Position numbers and translations under genes: made by a program
The notes under the pieces: generated by a model
Seen by the model: the letters and a program-made list of their open reading frames with translations, nothing else
Databases searched by the model: none
What the model was told of the DNA's origin: nothing
Assembly (NCBI RefSeq): GCF_011420305.2
Contig: NZ_CP061769.1
Coordinates: forward strand, 2,467,001-2,531,000
Direction: 5' to 3'
Origin: Nocardioides ochotonae
GTDB lineage: Bacteria > Actinomycetota > Actinomycetes > Propionibacteriales > Nocardioidaceae
Length of the DNA: 64,000 bases
Part shown: piece by piece, positions 52,723 to 60,823 of the stretch
How the letters are laid out: each line of letters begins with the position of its first letter
Numbering within the stretch: position 1 is the stretch's first letter

Positions 52723-54450
52723 TCAGCGGGGGCCGGGGCGATCACCGCGCACGAGCCGGCCCGGGAGCTCACCGGTCGCCTCGCCGTCGACGTAGGTCTC
52801 GACCCCGGACACGAAGGTGTGGCGGTAGCCGTCGGCGCGCTGCAGCAACCGGCGTCCGCCGGCGGGCAGGTCGTGGTGCATCTCCGGCTTGTGCAGGTGC
52901 ATCTGGTCGAGGTCGACGACGAGGAGGTCGGCCTTGTGCCCGGGGGTGAGCAGGCCGCGGTCCAGCAGGCCGACGGCCTCGGCGGTGGCCCTGGCCTGCC
53001 GCGCGACCATCATCTCGACCGGGAAGGTGCCGCGGTCGCGCACCCAGTGCTGGAGCAGCGTGGTCGGGAAGGAGCCGTCGCAGATGGTGCCGACGTGGGC
53101 CCCACCGTCGGAGAGGCCGGGGATCGTGAACTCGTGGCCGAGCATCTCGGCGCAGCCGTCGAGGGACCCGTCGACGTAGTTGGTGAACGGCAGGTAGAAC
53201 ATGCCCCGGCCCTCGTCGGAGACGAGGATGTCGTAGGCCAGCTCCAACGGGCTGATCCCGCGCGCGGCCGCCCGGTTGGCGATCGTCGAGGCCGGGTCCG
53301 GCTCGTAGTCCGGCGGGTCGGTGAGCTCGAACATGATCTCGAAGCGGTCCAGCAGCGCGCCGCCGATGATGTTCTCGGCGTCCACGATGCCGAGTCGGAG
53401 GATCTCCTCGCGCAGCGCAGGGTCCTGCATCGCCCGGGCCTGCTCGGCGACCGGCAGGTGGGAGATCCGCAGCCAGGCGGGGTTCGCCGCGAACGGGTTG
53501 AGGGTGCAGTCCAGGCCCATGAGGATGCCGATCCCGCGCGCCGCCACCTGGGCGCGCAGCCGCAGGCCGTCGGCGTTGGCCCGCTCGAGGAACGCCAGCG
53601 CCTTGCGGAACCGATCGGGGTAGGACGGGCTCTGCCCCAGCGAGAACGACATCGGCCGGCCGGCGCCCGAGGCCATCGAGGCGATCAGGTCGAAGTCGGT
53701 CTCGATGGTGTCGTCGTCCCAGTCGGTCACCAGCTGCAGCACGCCGTGCCCGGTCTGGCCGACCGCGCGGGAGATCGCGACGAGCTCCTCACGTCCGGCG
53801 GCGTACGACGGGGTCAGCTCGCCGGCCCGGGTCTTGTGGTTGAGCGTCCTCGAGGTGGTGAAGCCGAGCGCCCCGGCCTCGATCGCCTCGGCGGCCAGCT
53901 TGGCCATCAGCGCGACCTCCTCGTCGGTGGCCAGCGCGTGGGCGGCCGCCCGGTCCCCCATCGCCCGCACCCGCAGGGCGGCGTGCGGCACCTGGGCGGC
54001 GAAGTCGAGGTCGTGGGGCCGGCGCTCCAGCGCGTCGAGGTACTCGGGGAAGGACTGCCAGTCCCACGCCAGCCCCTCGGTGAGCGCGACGCCGGGGATG
54101 TCCTCCACGCCCTCCATCAGCGCGATCAGCCGACCGTGGTCGGCCGGCACGGCAGGTGCGAAGCCGACGCCGCAGTTGCCCATCACCACGGTGGTCACGC
54201 CGTGCCACGACGAGGGCTGGAGGCGGCTGTCCCACGTCGCCTGGCCGTCGTAGTGGGTGTGCACGTCGACGAAGCCGGGCATCACCAGCGCGCCGTCGAC
54301 GTCCACCTCCCGGTGCCCGCGGCCGGAGACCCGCCCCACCTCGACCACCACGCCGTCGCGCACCGCGACGTCGGCGGTGAACGGCTGCGAGCCGGTCCCG
54401 TCGACGACGGTGCCGCCGCGCACCACCAGGTCGTGCTCGTTGCCCGTCAT
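52723..54450 (-). CDS. D-aminoacylase/N-acyl-D-amino acid deacylase-type amidohydrolase
   Basis: A 575-residue amidohydrolase_3 member. The metal motif VDVHTHYDGQ (His-x-His) is near residue 63, with further metal-site region GNCGVGF, and the conserved SDGGAHVGTICD near the C-terminus. The family cleaves N-acyl amino acids or related amides and carbamates. It is the last gene of the nine-gene operon and overlaps the DUF35 gene by 4 bp. In such operons its role is unclear; it may cleave a ring lactam, hydantoin-like or acyl intermediate; this is inference. Confidence 0.88.
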   Translation of the reverse strand: MTGNEHDLVVRGGTVVDGTGSQPFTADVAVRDGVVVEVGRVSGRGHREVDVDGALVMPGFVDVHTHYDGQATWDSRLQPSSWHGVTTVVMGNCGVGFAPAVPADHGRLIALMEGVEDIPGVALTEGLAWDWQSFPEYLDALERRPHDLDFAAQVPHAALRVRAMGDRAAAHALATDEEVALMAKLAAEAIEAGALGFTTSRTLNHKTRAGELTPSYAAGREELVAISRAVGQTGHGVLQLVTDWDDDTIETDFDLIASMASGAGRPMSFSLGQSPSYPDRFRKALAFLERANADGLRLRAQVAARGIGILMGLDCTLNPFAANPAWLRISHLPVAEQARAMQDPALREEILRLGIVDAENIIGGALLDRFEIMFELTDPPDYEPDPASTIANRAAARGISPLELAYDILVSDEGRGMFYLPFTNYVDGSLDGCAEMLGHEFTIPGLSDGGAHVGTICDGSFPTTLLQHWVRDRGTFPVEMMVARQARATAEAVGLLDRGLLTPGHKADLLVVDLDQMHLHKPEMHHDLPAGGRRLLQRADGYRHTFVSGVETYVDGEATGELPGRLVRGDRPGPR

Positions 54451-54908
54451 CCCTCGTCCTCCGGTCGGTAGTGCAGCAGCGTCAGGCCGCCGTCGGGGTC
54501 ATCGTGGAACACCGGCACGACGCGCATGCCGACCCGCAGGTCGGCCGGGTCGACGTCGACCAGCTCGGTGCTCACCCGTGGGCCCTCGTCCCACTCCACG
54601 ACGGCGAGCAGTTGCGGCACGGCGTCGGCCCACGGCGGCGCGGTCGGGCGCCGCGCGACGGTGAAGGTGTGCAGGGTGCCGCGGCCCGAGATCTCGCGCC
54701 ACTCCAGGTCGTCGGCGAGCGTGCCCGGCGCCAGGAGACGGGGGTAGAACACCCACTGCCGTCCCGACGGGGACCACTGGATGCGGATCCGGTGCTCGCG
54801 CAGCGCGTCCCAGAACGGCTGGGAGACCGGGGTCGGCTCCGGCAGCGGCCGGGGCTCAGCCGGCTTGCCGGTCGACTGGCTGATGGGCTGGCTGGTCGAC
54901 CGGGTCAT
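54447..54908 (-). CDS. DUF35 OB-fold protein lacking cysteines
   Basis: A 153-residue protein of the DUF35 family, which pairs with SCP2-like thiolases in CoA-thioester cleavage complexes. The rubredoxin-like zinc ribbon normally carries four cysteines; here the ribbon reads IQWSPSGRQWVFYPR, and there is no cysteine in the whole protein. The OB-fold part (GRGTLHTFTVARRP, PQLLAVVEWDEGPRVSTELV, VVPVFHDD) is intact. The operon puts it next to the Ltp2-like gene (3 bp apart). It probably remains a partner subunit without zinc. Confidence 0.87.
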   Translation of the reverse strand: MTRSTSQPISQSTGKPAEPRPLPEPTPVSQPFWDALREHRIRIQWSPSGRQWVFYPRLLAPGTLADDLEWREISGRGTLHTFTVARRPTAPPWADAVPQLLAVVEWDEGPRVSTELVDVDPADLRVGMRVVPVFHDDPDGGLTLLHYRPEDEG

Positions 54909-54911
54909 CGC

Positions 54912-56117
54912 TCACTCCCCCTGCAGGAGCAGGGCGACCTGCTCGCTCATGATGCCGCCGTTGCCGGTCACGAACGCCGTGTGGCAGTCCGCGACCTGGG
55001 CCTGCTCCGCGCGTCCCATCACCTGACGCGCGGCGTCGACGACGTGGTGCATGCCGCCGGCCATCCCGGCCTGGCCGAAGGACAGCTGGCCGCCGGCCGT
55101 GTTGACCGGCAGGTCGCCGCGGAAGGTGAGGTCGTGCTCGGTCACCCACTGCATGCCCGCGCCCTTGGGGCAGAAGCCGGCGTCCTCCAGGCTCATCAGC
55201 ACCGTGATCGTGTAGCAGTCGTAGATCGAGGCCATGTCGACGTCGGACCGCTCGAGCCCGGCCATCGCGAACGCCCGGTCCGCCGCGCGGGCGATCGGGG
55301 TCCGCACCAGGTCCTCGGCGTACGTCGGGGTCTTGAACGCCACGTGCTCGCCGAAGCCGGTGATGCGCACCGGGCGGTTGCGCGAGCGCCGGGCGAGGTC
55401 GGCGTTGGCCACCAGCACCGCAGCACCGCCCTGCACCCGCATCACCACCTCGAGCATGTGGATCGGGTCGGCGATGACCGGGCTGGCGAGCACGTCCTCG
55501 ACGGTGAGCGGCTTGCCGTGGAAGACAGCACCCGGGTGAGCCGCGGCGTTGGTCCGCTGATCGACGGCGATCTTGGCGGTGGCACGCGGGTCGTAGCCGA
55601 ACTCGGCGGCGTAGCGATGCGCGATCTGCGCGTACGGCGCGTTCTGCCCGACGTTGCCGTAGGGGATCTCGAACTCGGCCTGGGGCGAGCCGTACTTGCC
55701 GCTCGAGGCGCCGTACCAGGGCGGGGTCGCCGGGGCCCCCGCCCGCGAGGAGCGCGGCAGGATCATCGAGCCCGGGACGACGCACAGCACCGCGTCGCAG
55801 ATGCCGAGCTCGACCGCGGCCGCCGCGCGCCAGACCATGCCGGCCGACGTCGCGCCGCCGAGGTCGACCCGCTCGCCGAAGTCGAGGGGCAGTCCGAGGT
55901 ACTCCGACAGCGTCGCGGGCGCGAACATGTCGGACTCCTGCACCCCGTGGGTGACCAGGCCGTTGACCACCGACGCGGGCAGTCCGGCGTCGTCGAGCAC
56001 CATCCGGGCCAGCCGGGCGTACTGGTCGAGGGTGAACATCGCAGGCCCGCTCTGCTTCTTCTCGGCGGGCAGCTCGGCGATGCCGACGATCGCGGCCTCC
56101 CCACGCAGGCCGCTCAT
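54912..56117 (-). CDS. Ltp2/SCP-x-like thiolase-fold protein
   Basis: A 401-residue member of the lipid-transfer-protein/thiolase group. It has VDLGGATSAGMVWRAAAAV at the position of the thiolase Cys loop, no obvious nucleophile Cys there, then IYDCYTITVLMSLEDAGFC and NTAGGQLSFGQAGMAGG. Relatives (Ltp2 with DUF35) cleave the steroid side chain by a retro-aldol reaction, not thiolysis. The ATG at 56117 overlaps the MaoC stop by 4 bp. The adjacent DUF35 and hydratase genes support a side-chain-cleavage role by analogy. Confidence 0.88.
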   Translation of the reverse strand: MSGLRGEAAIVGIAELPAEKKQSGPAMFTLDQYARLARMVLDDAGLPASVVNGLVTHGVQESDMFAPATLSEYLGLPLDFGERVDLGGATSAGMVWRAAAAVELGICDAVLCVVPGSMILPRSSRAGAPATPPWYGASSGKYGSPQAEFEIPYGNVGQNAPYAQIAHRYAAEFGYDPRATAKIAVDQRTNAAAHPGAVFHGKPLTVEDVLASPVIADPIHMLEVVMRVQGGAAVLVANADLARRSRNRPVRITGFGEHVAFKTPTYAEDLVRTPIARAADRAFAMAGLERSDVDMASIYDCYTITVLMSLEDAGFCPKGAGMQWVTEHDLTFRGDLPVNTAGGQLSFGQAGMAGGMHHVVDAARQVMGRAEQAQVADCHTAFVTGNGGIMSEQVALLLQGE

Positions 56118-56581
56118 CCGCCGTCCCCGCGCAGGGGCAGCGAGACGGTCGCGCTGCCCGGCATCAGGACGTCGTCGCCACGGCGCCCGGCGATCTCCAG
56201 CTCGAGCACGCCGCGACCGTCCTCCACCCGGGCGCCGGTGACCCGGCCGCCGAAGGAGAGGGTCTGGCCGGGGAAGGCCACGGCGCGGTTCTGCGCCGAG
56301 AAGCTCACCAGGCGTCCGGCGCCGCCGATCCAGTCGGTGACCGCGCGGGCCAGGAGCGCGGACTGCAACGGCCCCTGGACCAGCACGTCGTCGTAGCCCT
56401 CGCGCTCGCGCGCCCAGTCCTTGTCGTAGTGGATGCGGTGGCCGTTGTAGGTCGCCGCGCTGAAGAAGAACATCTGGGTCTCGTCGACCACGACCTCCAG
56501 GGCCGGGACCTCGTCGCCCACGGCGACGTCCTCGAAGTGCAGCTGCCCGGCCGTCGGGGCGGCGCTGGTTCCGGTACTCAC
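56114..56581 (-). CDS. MaoC-like hydratase, hot-dog fold
   Basis: A 155-residue single hot-dog domain. LHFEDVAVGDEVP and YNGHRIHYDKDWARE (conserved His in the hydratase position) are typical of acyl-CoA hydratases. The GTG at 56581 has an AGGAG ribosome site; a longer frame would run into the neighbouring gene. It is likely the active half of a heterodimer with the FAS1-like protein upstream, as in ChsH1/ChsH2. It hydrates an enoyl-CoA made by the acyl-CoA dehydrogenases. Confidence 0.87.
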   Translation of the reverse strand: MSTGTSAAPTAGQLHFEDVAVGDEVPALEVVVDETQMFFFSAATYNGHRIHYDKDWAREREGYDDVLVQGPLQSALLARAVTDWIGGAGRLVSFSAQNRAVAFPGQTLSFGGRVTGARVEDGRGVLELEIAGRRGDDVLMPGSATVSLPLRGDGG

Positions 56582-56592
56582 TCCTGGGCTCC

Positions 56593-57117
56593 TCACGGGC
56601 GCGCGATCATCGAGGTGGTGGCCTCGGCCACCAGCTCGTCGCACTGGTCGGTGTAGGTCGTGCGCCAGGTGACGAGCACGAACGGGCCGCTGCGGCCCTG
56701 CTTCTGCACGATCGACTCGACCCGGCGCTCCATCGTCACGACGTCGCCGTGCCCGCAGTAGCGGTGGAACGTCGTGCTCTCCCCACCGGCCATCCGGCGC
56801 GGCGCGTCCGGGAACGCCAGGTCGCCCGACGAGGCCCCGGAGGAGCCGTCGGCCCGCAGCCGGTCGAGCGGGGTGACGCCCAGGACGGCGTACTGCAGGT
56901 AGAGCGGGGGCGCGACGACGTCGTCGAAGCCGTGGGCCCGGGCGTGCTCGGGGTCGAACCACAGCGGGTTGTCCTCCCCCACCGCGACCGCCCACCGCTG
57001 CCAGTCGCGGCGGACGACCTCGCCGCTCGCGCGGGCGACGACCTTGCCCACCTGGGCCGCGGCCTCGGGCGGGACCAGGTCCGGCACCTGCCCGGTCTCT
57101 TCGGTCTGCTGGGTCAT
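56593..57117 (-). CDS. FAS1-like dehydratase (MaoC N-terminal) domain protein
   Basis: A 174-residue hot-dog domain (DUF4442/MaoC_dehydrat_N type). RRDWQRWAVAVGEDNPLWFD has Trp in place of the usual catalytic His of the NPxHxD motif, so this half is probably structural. GGESTTFHRYCGHGDVVTMER and VLVTWRTTYTDQ match the family. It pairs with the MaoC-like protein directly downstream (11 bp), which carries the His. Split hydratases of this kind handle bulky enoyl-CoAs. Confidence 0.87.
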   Translation of the reverse strand: MTQQTEETGQVPDLVPPEAAAQVGKVVARASGEVVRRDWQRWAVAVGEDNPLWFDPEHARAHGFDDVVAPPLYLQYAVLGVTPLDRLRADGSSGASSGDLAFPDAPRRMAGGESTTFHRYCGHGDVVTMERRVESIVQKQGRSGPFVLVTWRTTYTDQCDELVAEATTSMIARP

Positions 57118-57127
57118 GCGTGTCCTC

Positions 57128-58420
57128 TCAGGCCAGCTGGTGGTCGGTCACCAGACCGCGGGCCACCAGGTCGTCGTACTCCTCCCGGGACCAGCCCAGG
57201 ACGGTCAGGTACACGTGCTCGTTGTCCTCGCCGAAGCCCGGCACGGGCCGGCCGAAGGCGAGGTCAAGGTCGTCGCTGCGCCACGGGTGGCCCGGGTAGC
57301 GGTGGGTGCCGATCGCCGGGTGACTGCGCTCGCGCCACCAGCCGCGGGCCTCAAGGTGGGCGTCGGTGAGCAGCTGCGGCTCGCTCACCACCTCCGCCGC
57401 CGGGACCCCGGCGCCCTGGAGGGTCGCGACCATGTCGTCGGCCTCCCGGTCTGCGCACCAGTCGGCGAGCGCGGCGCGGATGTCGGCACTGCGGCTGCGG
57501 CGCAGGTCGCCGTCGGCGTCCGGACCCGGCAGCCGCGGGTCCTCGTCGAGCCCGGGGACCGCGCACAGGGCCCGCCAGTCGCGGTCGTCGCGGACGGTCA
57601 CCGCCACCCAGCGGTCCTCCCCGGCGACGCGTACGACGTCCTGCACCGCCCACGGGTCGGCGTTGCCGAGCACCGGCGGGTCGCGGTGGTTGAGCTGGTG
57701 GTCGAGGAAGAGCTCGCCCACCTCGGCCATGACGTTCTCGGCCTGGGCGAACTCCACCAGGCCGCCGCGTCCGGTCGTCTCCCGGTCCCACAGCGCGGCC
57801 AGCACGGCGAACCCGACACCGGCCGGCGCCGCCTCGTCCATGTGGTAGTTCTCGCCGGCCGAGTCGGGGTCCTCGCCCTCGTAGCCGTCCATCGCCGCGA
57901 TCCCGACCAGGCTGTTGAAGTTCGGGCCGTAGCCGAGGTAGTCGCTCATCGGGCCGGTCATGCCCAGCGGCGGCATCCGGACCACCACGAGTCGCGGGTT
58001 CACCTCGAGCAGTCGCTCGTGGCCCAGGCCGAGCTTCTCCAGCACGCCGTTGGAGTTGTTCTCCACCAGCACATCGCTGACCCGGACGAGCTCGAGGAAG
58101 GCGCGGTGGCCCTCGGGGGTGTCGAGGTTCATGCAGGCCGACAGCTTGTTGCGCGCGTGCCAGTTGAACAGCGCCGAGCGGTCGTAGGGACGGGCACCGG
58201 GATCCTTGTCGGGGTAGGTGCCGCCGTGGTAGCCGGTCTTCTCGAACGACGCCTTGGTGACCTTGGCGGAGACCTGCCGGCTCAGCCGGTCGTTGCCCTC
58301 CACCCGGATCACCTCCGCGCCGAGGTCGCCGAGCAGCGCGGTAGCGCCGGGCCCGGACCACACGACGGTCAGGTCGACGACGCGGATCCCCGACAGCGGC
58401 AGGTCCTCACGCGGGCTCAT
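57128..58420 (-). CDS. Class III CoA transferase (CaiB/BaiF family)
   Basis: A 430-residue CoA transferase. The N-terminal VVDLTVVWSGPGATALLGDLGAEVIRVE, the NKLSACMNLDTPEGH region and GLGHERLLEVNPRLVVVRM are family hallmarks. It moves CoA between acids, so a substrate acid can be activated without ATP. Two members sit back to back here, which may form a heteromer or serve two substrates. The stop lies 10 bp before the FAS1-like start. The ATG at 58420 overlaps the second CoA transferase stop by 4 bp. Confidence 0.9.
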   Translation of the reverse strand: MSPREDLPLSGIRVVDLTVVWSGPGATALLGDLGAEVIRVEGNDRLSRQVSAKVTKASFEKTGYHGGTYPDKDPGARPYDRSALFNWHARNKLSACMNLDTPEGHRAFLELVRVSDVLVENNSNGVLEKLGLGHERLLEVNPRLVVVRMPPLGMTGPMSDYLGYGPNFNSLVGIAAMDGYEGEDPDSAGENYHMDEAAPAGVGFAVLAALWDRETTGRGGLVEFAQAENVMAEVGELFLDHQLNHRDPPVLGNADPWAVQDVVRVAGEDRWVAVTVRDDRDWRALCAVPGLDEDPRLPGPDADGDLRRSRSADIRAALADWCADREADDMVATLQGAGVPAAEVVSEPQLLTDAHLEARGWWRERSHPAIGTHRYPGHPWRSDDLDLAFGRPVPGFGEDNEHVYLTVLGWSREEYDDLVARGLVTDHQLA

Positions 58421-59676
58421 GCGGGCACCTCCTGGGTCGGCTCGGTGGGTTCGGTGGCGGTGGGGCCAGCTGCCTCGGCGCGCACGTCGGCGCCGTGCTG
58501 GTCCAGCAGCGGCGCAGGCGTGCGCAGGGCGTAGCCGCGATCCATCCGCCACGGCGGGCCGGCGTACTCCAGCCGACCGGCCCGGGGGTGGTCGGCGGCG
58601 ACGAACGCACCGCGCTCGCGGAAGTGGGGGTGGGTCAGCACCTCGGAGACCGAGAGGTAGGCGGTGACCGGGATCCGTGCCGCCTCGGCGGCCTCCATCA
58701 CCGCGACCTTCGGCCGCGCCGCGATCCATCCCGCGACGTGGGCCAGGAACTCCTCGCGGTCCTCGCCGGCGACGGTCTGGCGGTCCAGGAACCGCTCGCG
58801 GAACGCGGGGTCCTCGGCGCCGACGAGGTGCACGAAGCGGTTCCAGAAGGCCTGGTTGGTCACGTAGACCATCACGAAGCCGTCGGCGGCCCGGAACGGC
58901 CCGGTGAAGGTGGCGCCGTGCCGGTGCGGGCTGCGGGCGCCTCGCGGCGCGGTGATGCCGGAGTACGACGCGGAGAGCAGGTACGACGCGCGCCGGTCGG
59001 CGCCGGCCAGCAGCACCTCCTGGCCGGACACGTCGATCGTCGCGCCGCGTCCGGTGCGCCGGGCGCCGAGCACGGCAGCGAGCGTGGCCTGCCCGGCGCT
59101 GCGCCCGACCGTGTAGTGCTCGAGCAGCGCGGGCTTGCGCAGCGGCGCGCGCTCCGCCTGCCCGGTGGCGTGCATGGGGCCGCCGGCCGCCTGGAGCACC
59201 AGGCCGCTGGCCTCGTGGTCGCGGCGCGGACCGGTCTGGCCGAACGCGCTGATCCGGGTGAGGACCAGGCGGGGGTTCACCGCGCGCAACACGTCGGGGC
59301 CGAGGCCGAGGCGCTCGAGGTGGCCGGGACGGAACGACTCCACGACCGCGTGCGCGTCCCGCACCAGCCCGAGGAGCAGCTCGCGGTCCGCCGGGTCGTG
59401 CAGGTCCAGGGCGACCGATCGCTTGTTGGTGTTGAGGTGCAGGAAGAGCGCGCTGCGCTCGGGGTCGGGGCGGTCGTCGGGGAACGGGCCCCAGCGCCGG
59501 GTGAGGCTGCCCTCCCCGGGCTTCTCGACCTTGACGACGTCCGCACCGAAGTCGGCGAAGAGCTTGGTGGCGTACTCGCCCGCCACCCAGCGCGAGAGGT
59601 CGAGCACGCGGACCCCGGAGAGCACCTGCGCCGGTGCGCCAGATCCGGTTTCGCCAGCTCCAGCCGTGTCAGCCAC
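58417..59676 (-). CDS. Class III CoA transferase (CaiB/BaiF family), second
   Basis: A 419-residue CoA transferase with VLDLSRWVAGEYATKLFADF, NTNKRSVALDLHDP and GLGPDVLRAVNPRLVLTRIS. The GTG at 59676 has a very strong ribosome site (GAGGAGGAGA) and overlaps the acyl-CoA dehydrogenase stop by 8 bp. A C-terminal Thr/Pro tail (TEPTEPTQEVPA) differs from its partner. Tandem CaiB genes are common in terpene and steroid-like degradation clusters. Confidence 0.9.
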   Translation of the reverse strand: MADTAGAGETGSGAPAQVLSGVRVLDLSRWVAGEYATKLFADFGADVVKVEKPGEGSLTRRWGPFPDDRPDPERSALFLHLNTNKRSVALDLHDPADRELLLGLVRDAHAVVESFRPGHLERLGLGPDVLRAVNPRLVLTRISAFGQTGPRRDHEASGLVLQAAGGPMHATGQAERAPLRKPALLEHYTVGRSAGQATLAAVLGARRTGRGATIDVSGQEVLLAGADRRASYLLSASYSGITAPRGARSPHRHGATFTGPFRAADGFVMVYVTNQAFWNRFVHLVGAEDPAFRERFLDRQTVAGEDREEFLAHVAGWIAARPKVAVMEAAEAARIPVTAYLSVSEVLTHPHFRERGAFVAADHPRAGRLEYAGPPWRMDRGYALRTPAPLLDQHGADVRAEAAGPTATEPTEPTQEVPA

Positions 59677-60811
59677 GGGCGATCTCCTCCTCGAGCCAGC
59701 CGGCGGCCACGTCCGGCCCGCCGCCGAGCGCCCCGAGCAGGCGGGCCCGCTCGGACCACAGGTGCAGGTCGGTCTCGACGACGTAGCCCATGCCACCGTG
59801 CAGCTGGTGGCCGTCGAGCGTCGCGCGCCGGTACGCCGTGGCGGCTCGCAGCACCGCGACCGCGGTCTCCCGGACCGCCGGCCGGCCGCGGCCGTGCCAG
59901 AAGACCGCGCTCCGGGCGGCCAACCGGGCCGCCCGGACCGCGATGTGCACGTCGGCCACGAGGTGCTGGGCAGCCTGGAAGGACGCGATGGCCCTGCCGA
60001 ACTGCTCACGGCCCCGGACGTGAGCCACGGTGCGCTCGAGCACCGCGTCCGCGCCGGCGGCCATGTCGACGCACTGGAGCGCCCGGACGAGCAGCGCGAC
60101 GCGGCGCACCCCGTCCGTGGCGAGACCGGCCCCCTCGGGCCCGGTCAGCACGTCCGCCGCCGGCACCACGACGTGGTCGAGGTCCAGCTGCTGGAGCCGG
60201 TCGGAGTCGCTGGTCGGCAGCGCGGTGAGCGTGAGCCCCGGGGCCCGCGGATCGAGCAGCACCCCGACCAGCCGGTCCGGCTCGCCGTACGTCGTCAGGG
60301 TGGCGGTGGCCAGCACCCGGTCGGCGAGGTCGGCGTCGAGGACGTGGTCGAGGCGACCGCTCACCGCGACCCGGTCCCCGCCGATCCGCTCCGCCCGGAG
60401 CGTCGGGCGCACGTCGGCGGCGTCGTAGGGGCTGGCCAGCGCCACGGCGCCGCGCAGCTCGCCGCGGCACAGCGGGGTCAGCACCCGTGACTGCTGCTCC
60501 GCGCTGCCCAGGGCGGCCACCGCGAGGCCGAGGTGGAGGGTGCTGAGCACGACCGTGGGGCACAGCGCGCGCCCGGCCTCGGCGTACACGACCGCCAGGT
60601 CGTCGAGGGTGCCGCCGGCGCCGCCGACGTCCTCGCCGAACGGCAGCGCGAGCACCTCCGCGGCGACCAGCGATGCCCAGAGCTTCTCCGGGACCCGCTC
60701 CCCGCCCGGCTCGCGCAGCGCGCGGACCAGCTCGGGTGGGCAGTGGGTGGCGAACAGCTCACGCAGGCTGGCGGCGAGGTCGCGCTCCTGGGTGGTGACG
60801 ACGAGCTTCAC
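59669..60811 (-). CDS. Acyl-CoA dehydrogenase (FadE/ChsE-like, second of pair)
   Basis: A 380-residue FAD enzyme of the ACAD family. It keeps the helix motif RGREQFGRAIASFQAAQHLV and the C-terminal HQLHGGMGYVVETDLHLW. It begins 12 bp after the first dehydrogenase. Paired ACADs of this kind form alpha2-beta2 tetramers that dehydrogenate steroid side chains. Which half carries the catalytic base is not settled by the sequence I can read. Confidence 0.9.
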   Translation of the reverse strand: MKLVVTTQERDLAASLRELFATHCPPELVRALREPGGERVPEKLWASLVAAEVLALPFGEDVGGAGGTLDDLAVVYAEAGRALCPTVVLSTLHLGLAVAALGSAEQQSRVLTPLCRGELRGAVALASPYDAADVRPTLRAERIGGDRVAVSGRLDHVLDADLADRVLATATLTTYGEPDRLVGVLLDPRAPGLTLTALPTSDSDRLQQLDLDHVVVPAADVLTGPEGAGLATDGVRRVALLVRALQCVDMAAGADAVLERTVAHVRGREQFGRAIASFQAAQHLVADVHIAVRAARLAARSAVFWHGRGRPAVRETAVAVLRAATAYRRATLDGHQLHGGMGYVVETDLHLWSERARLLGALGGGPDVAAGWLEEEIARG

Positions 60812-60823
60812 GGACTCCCTCTC

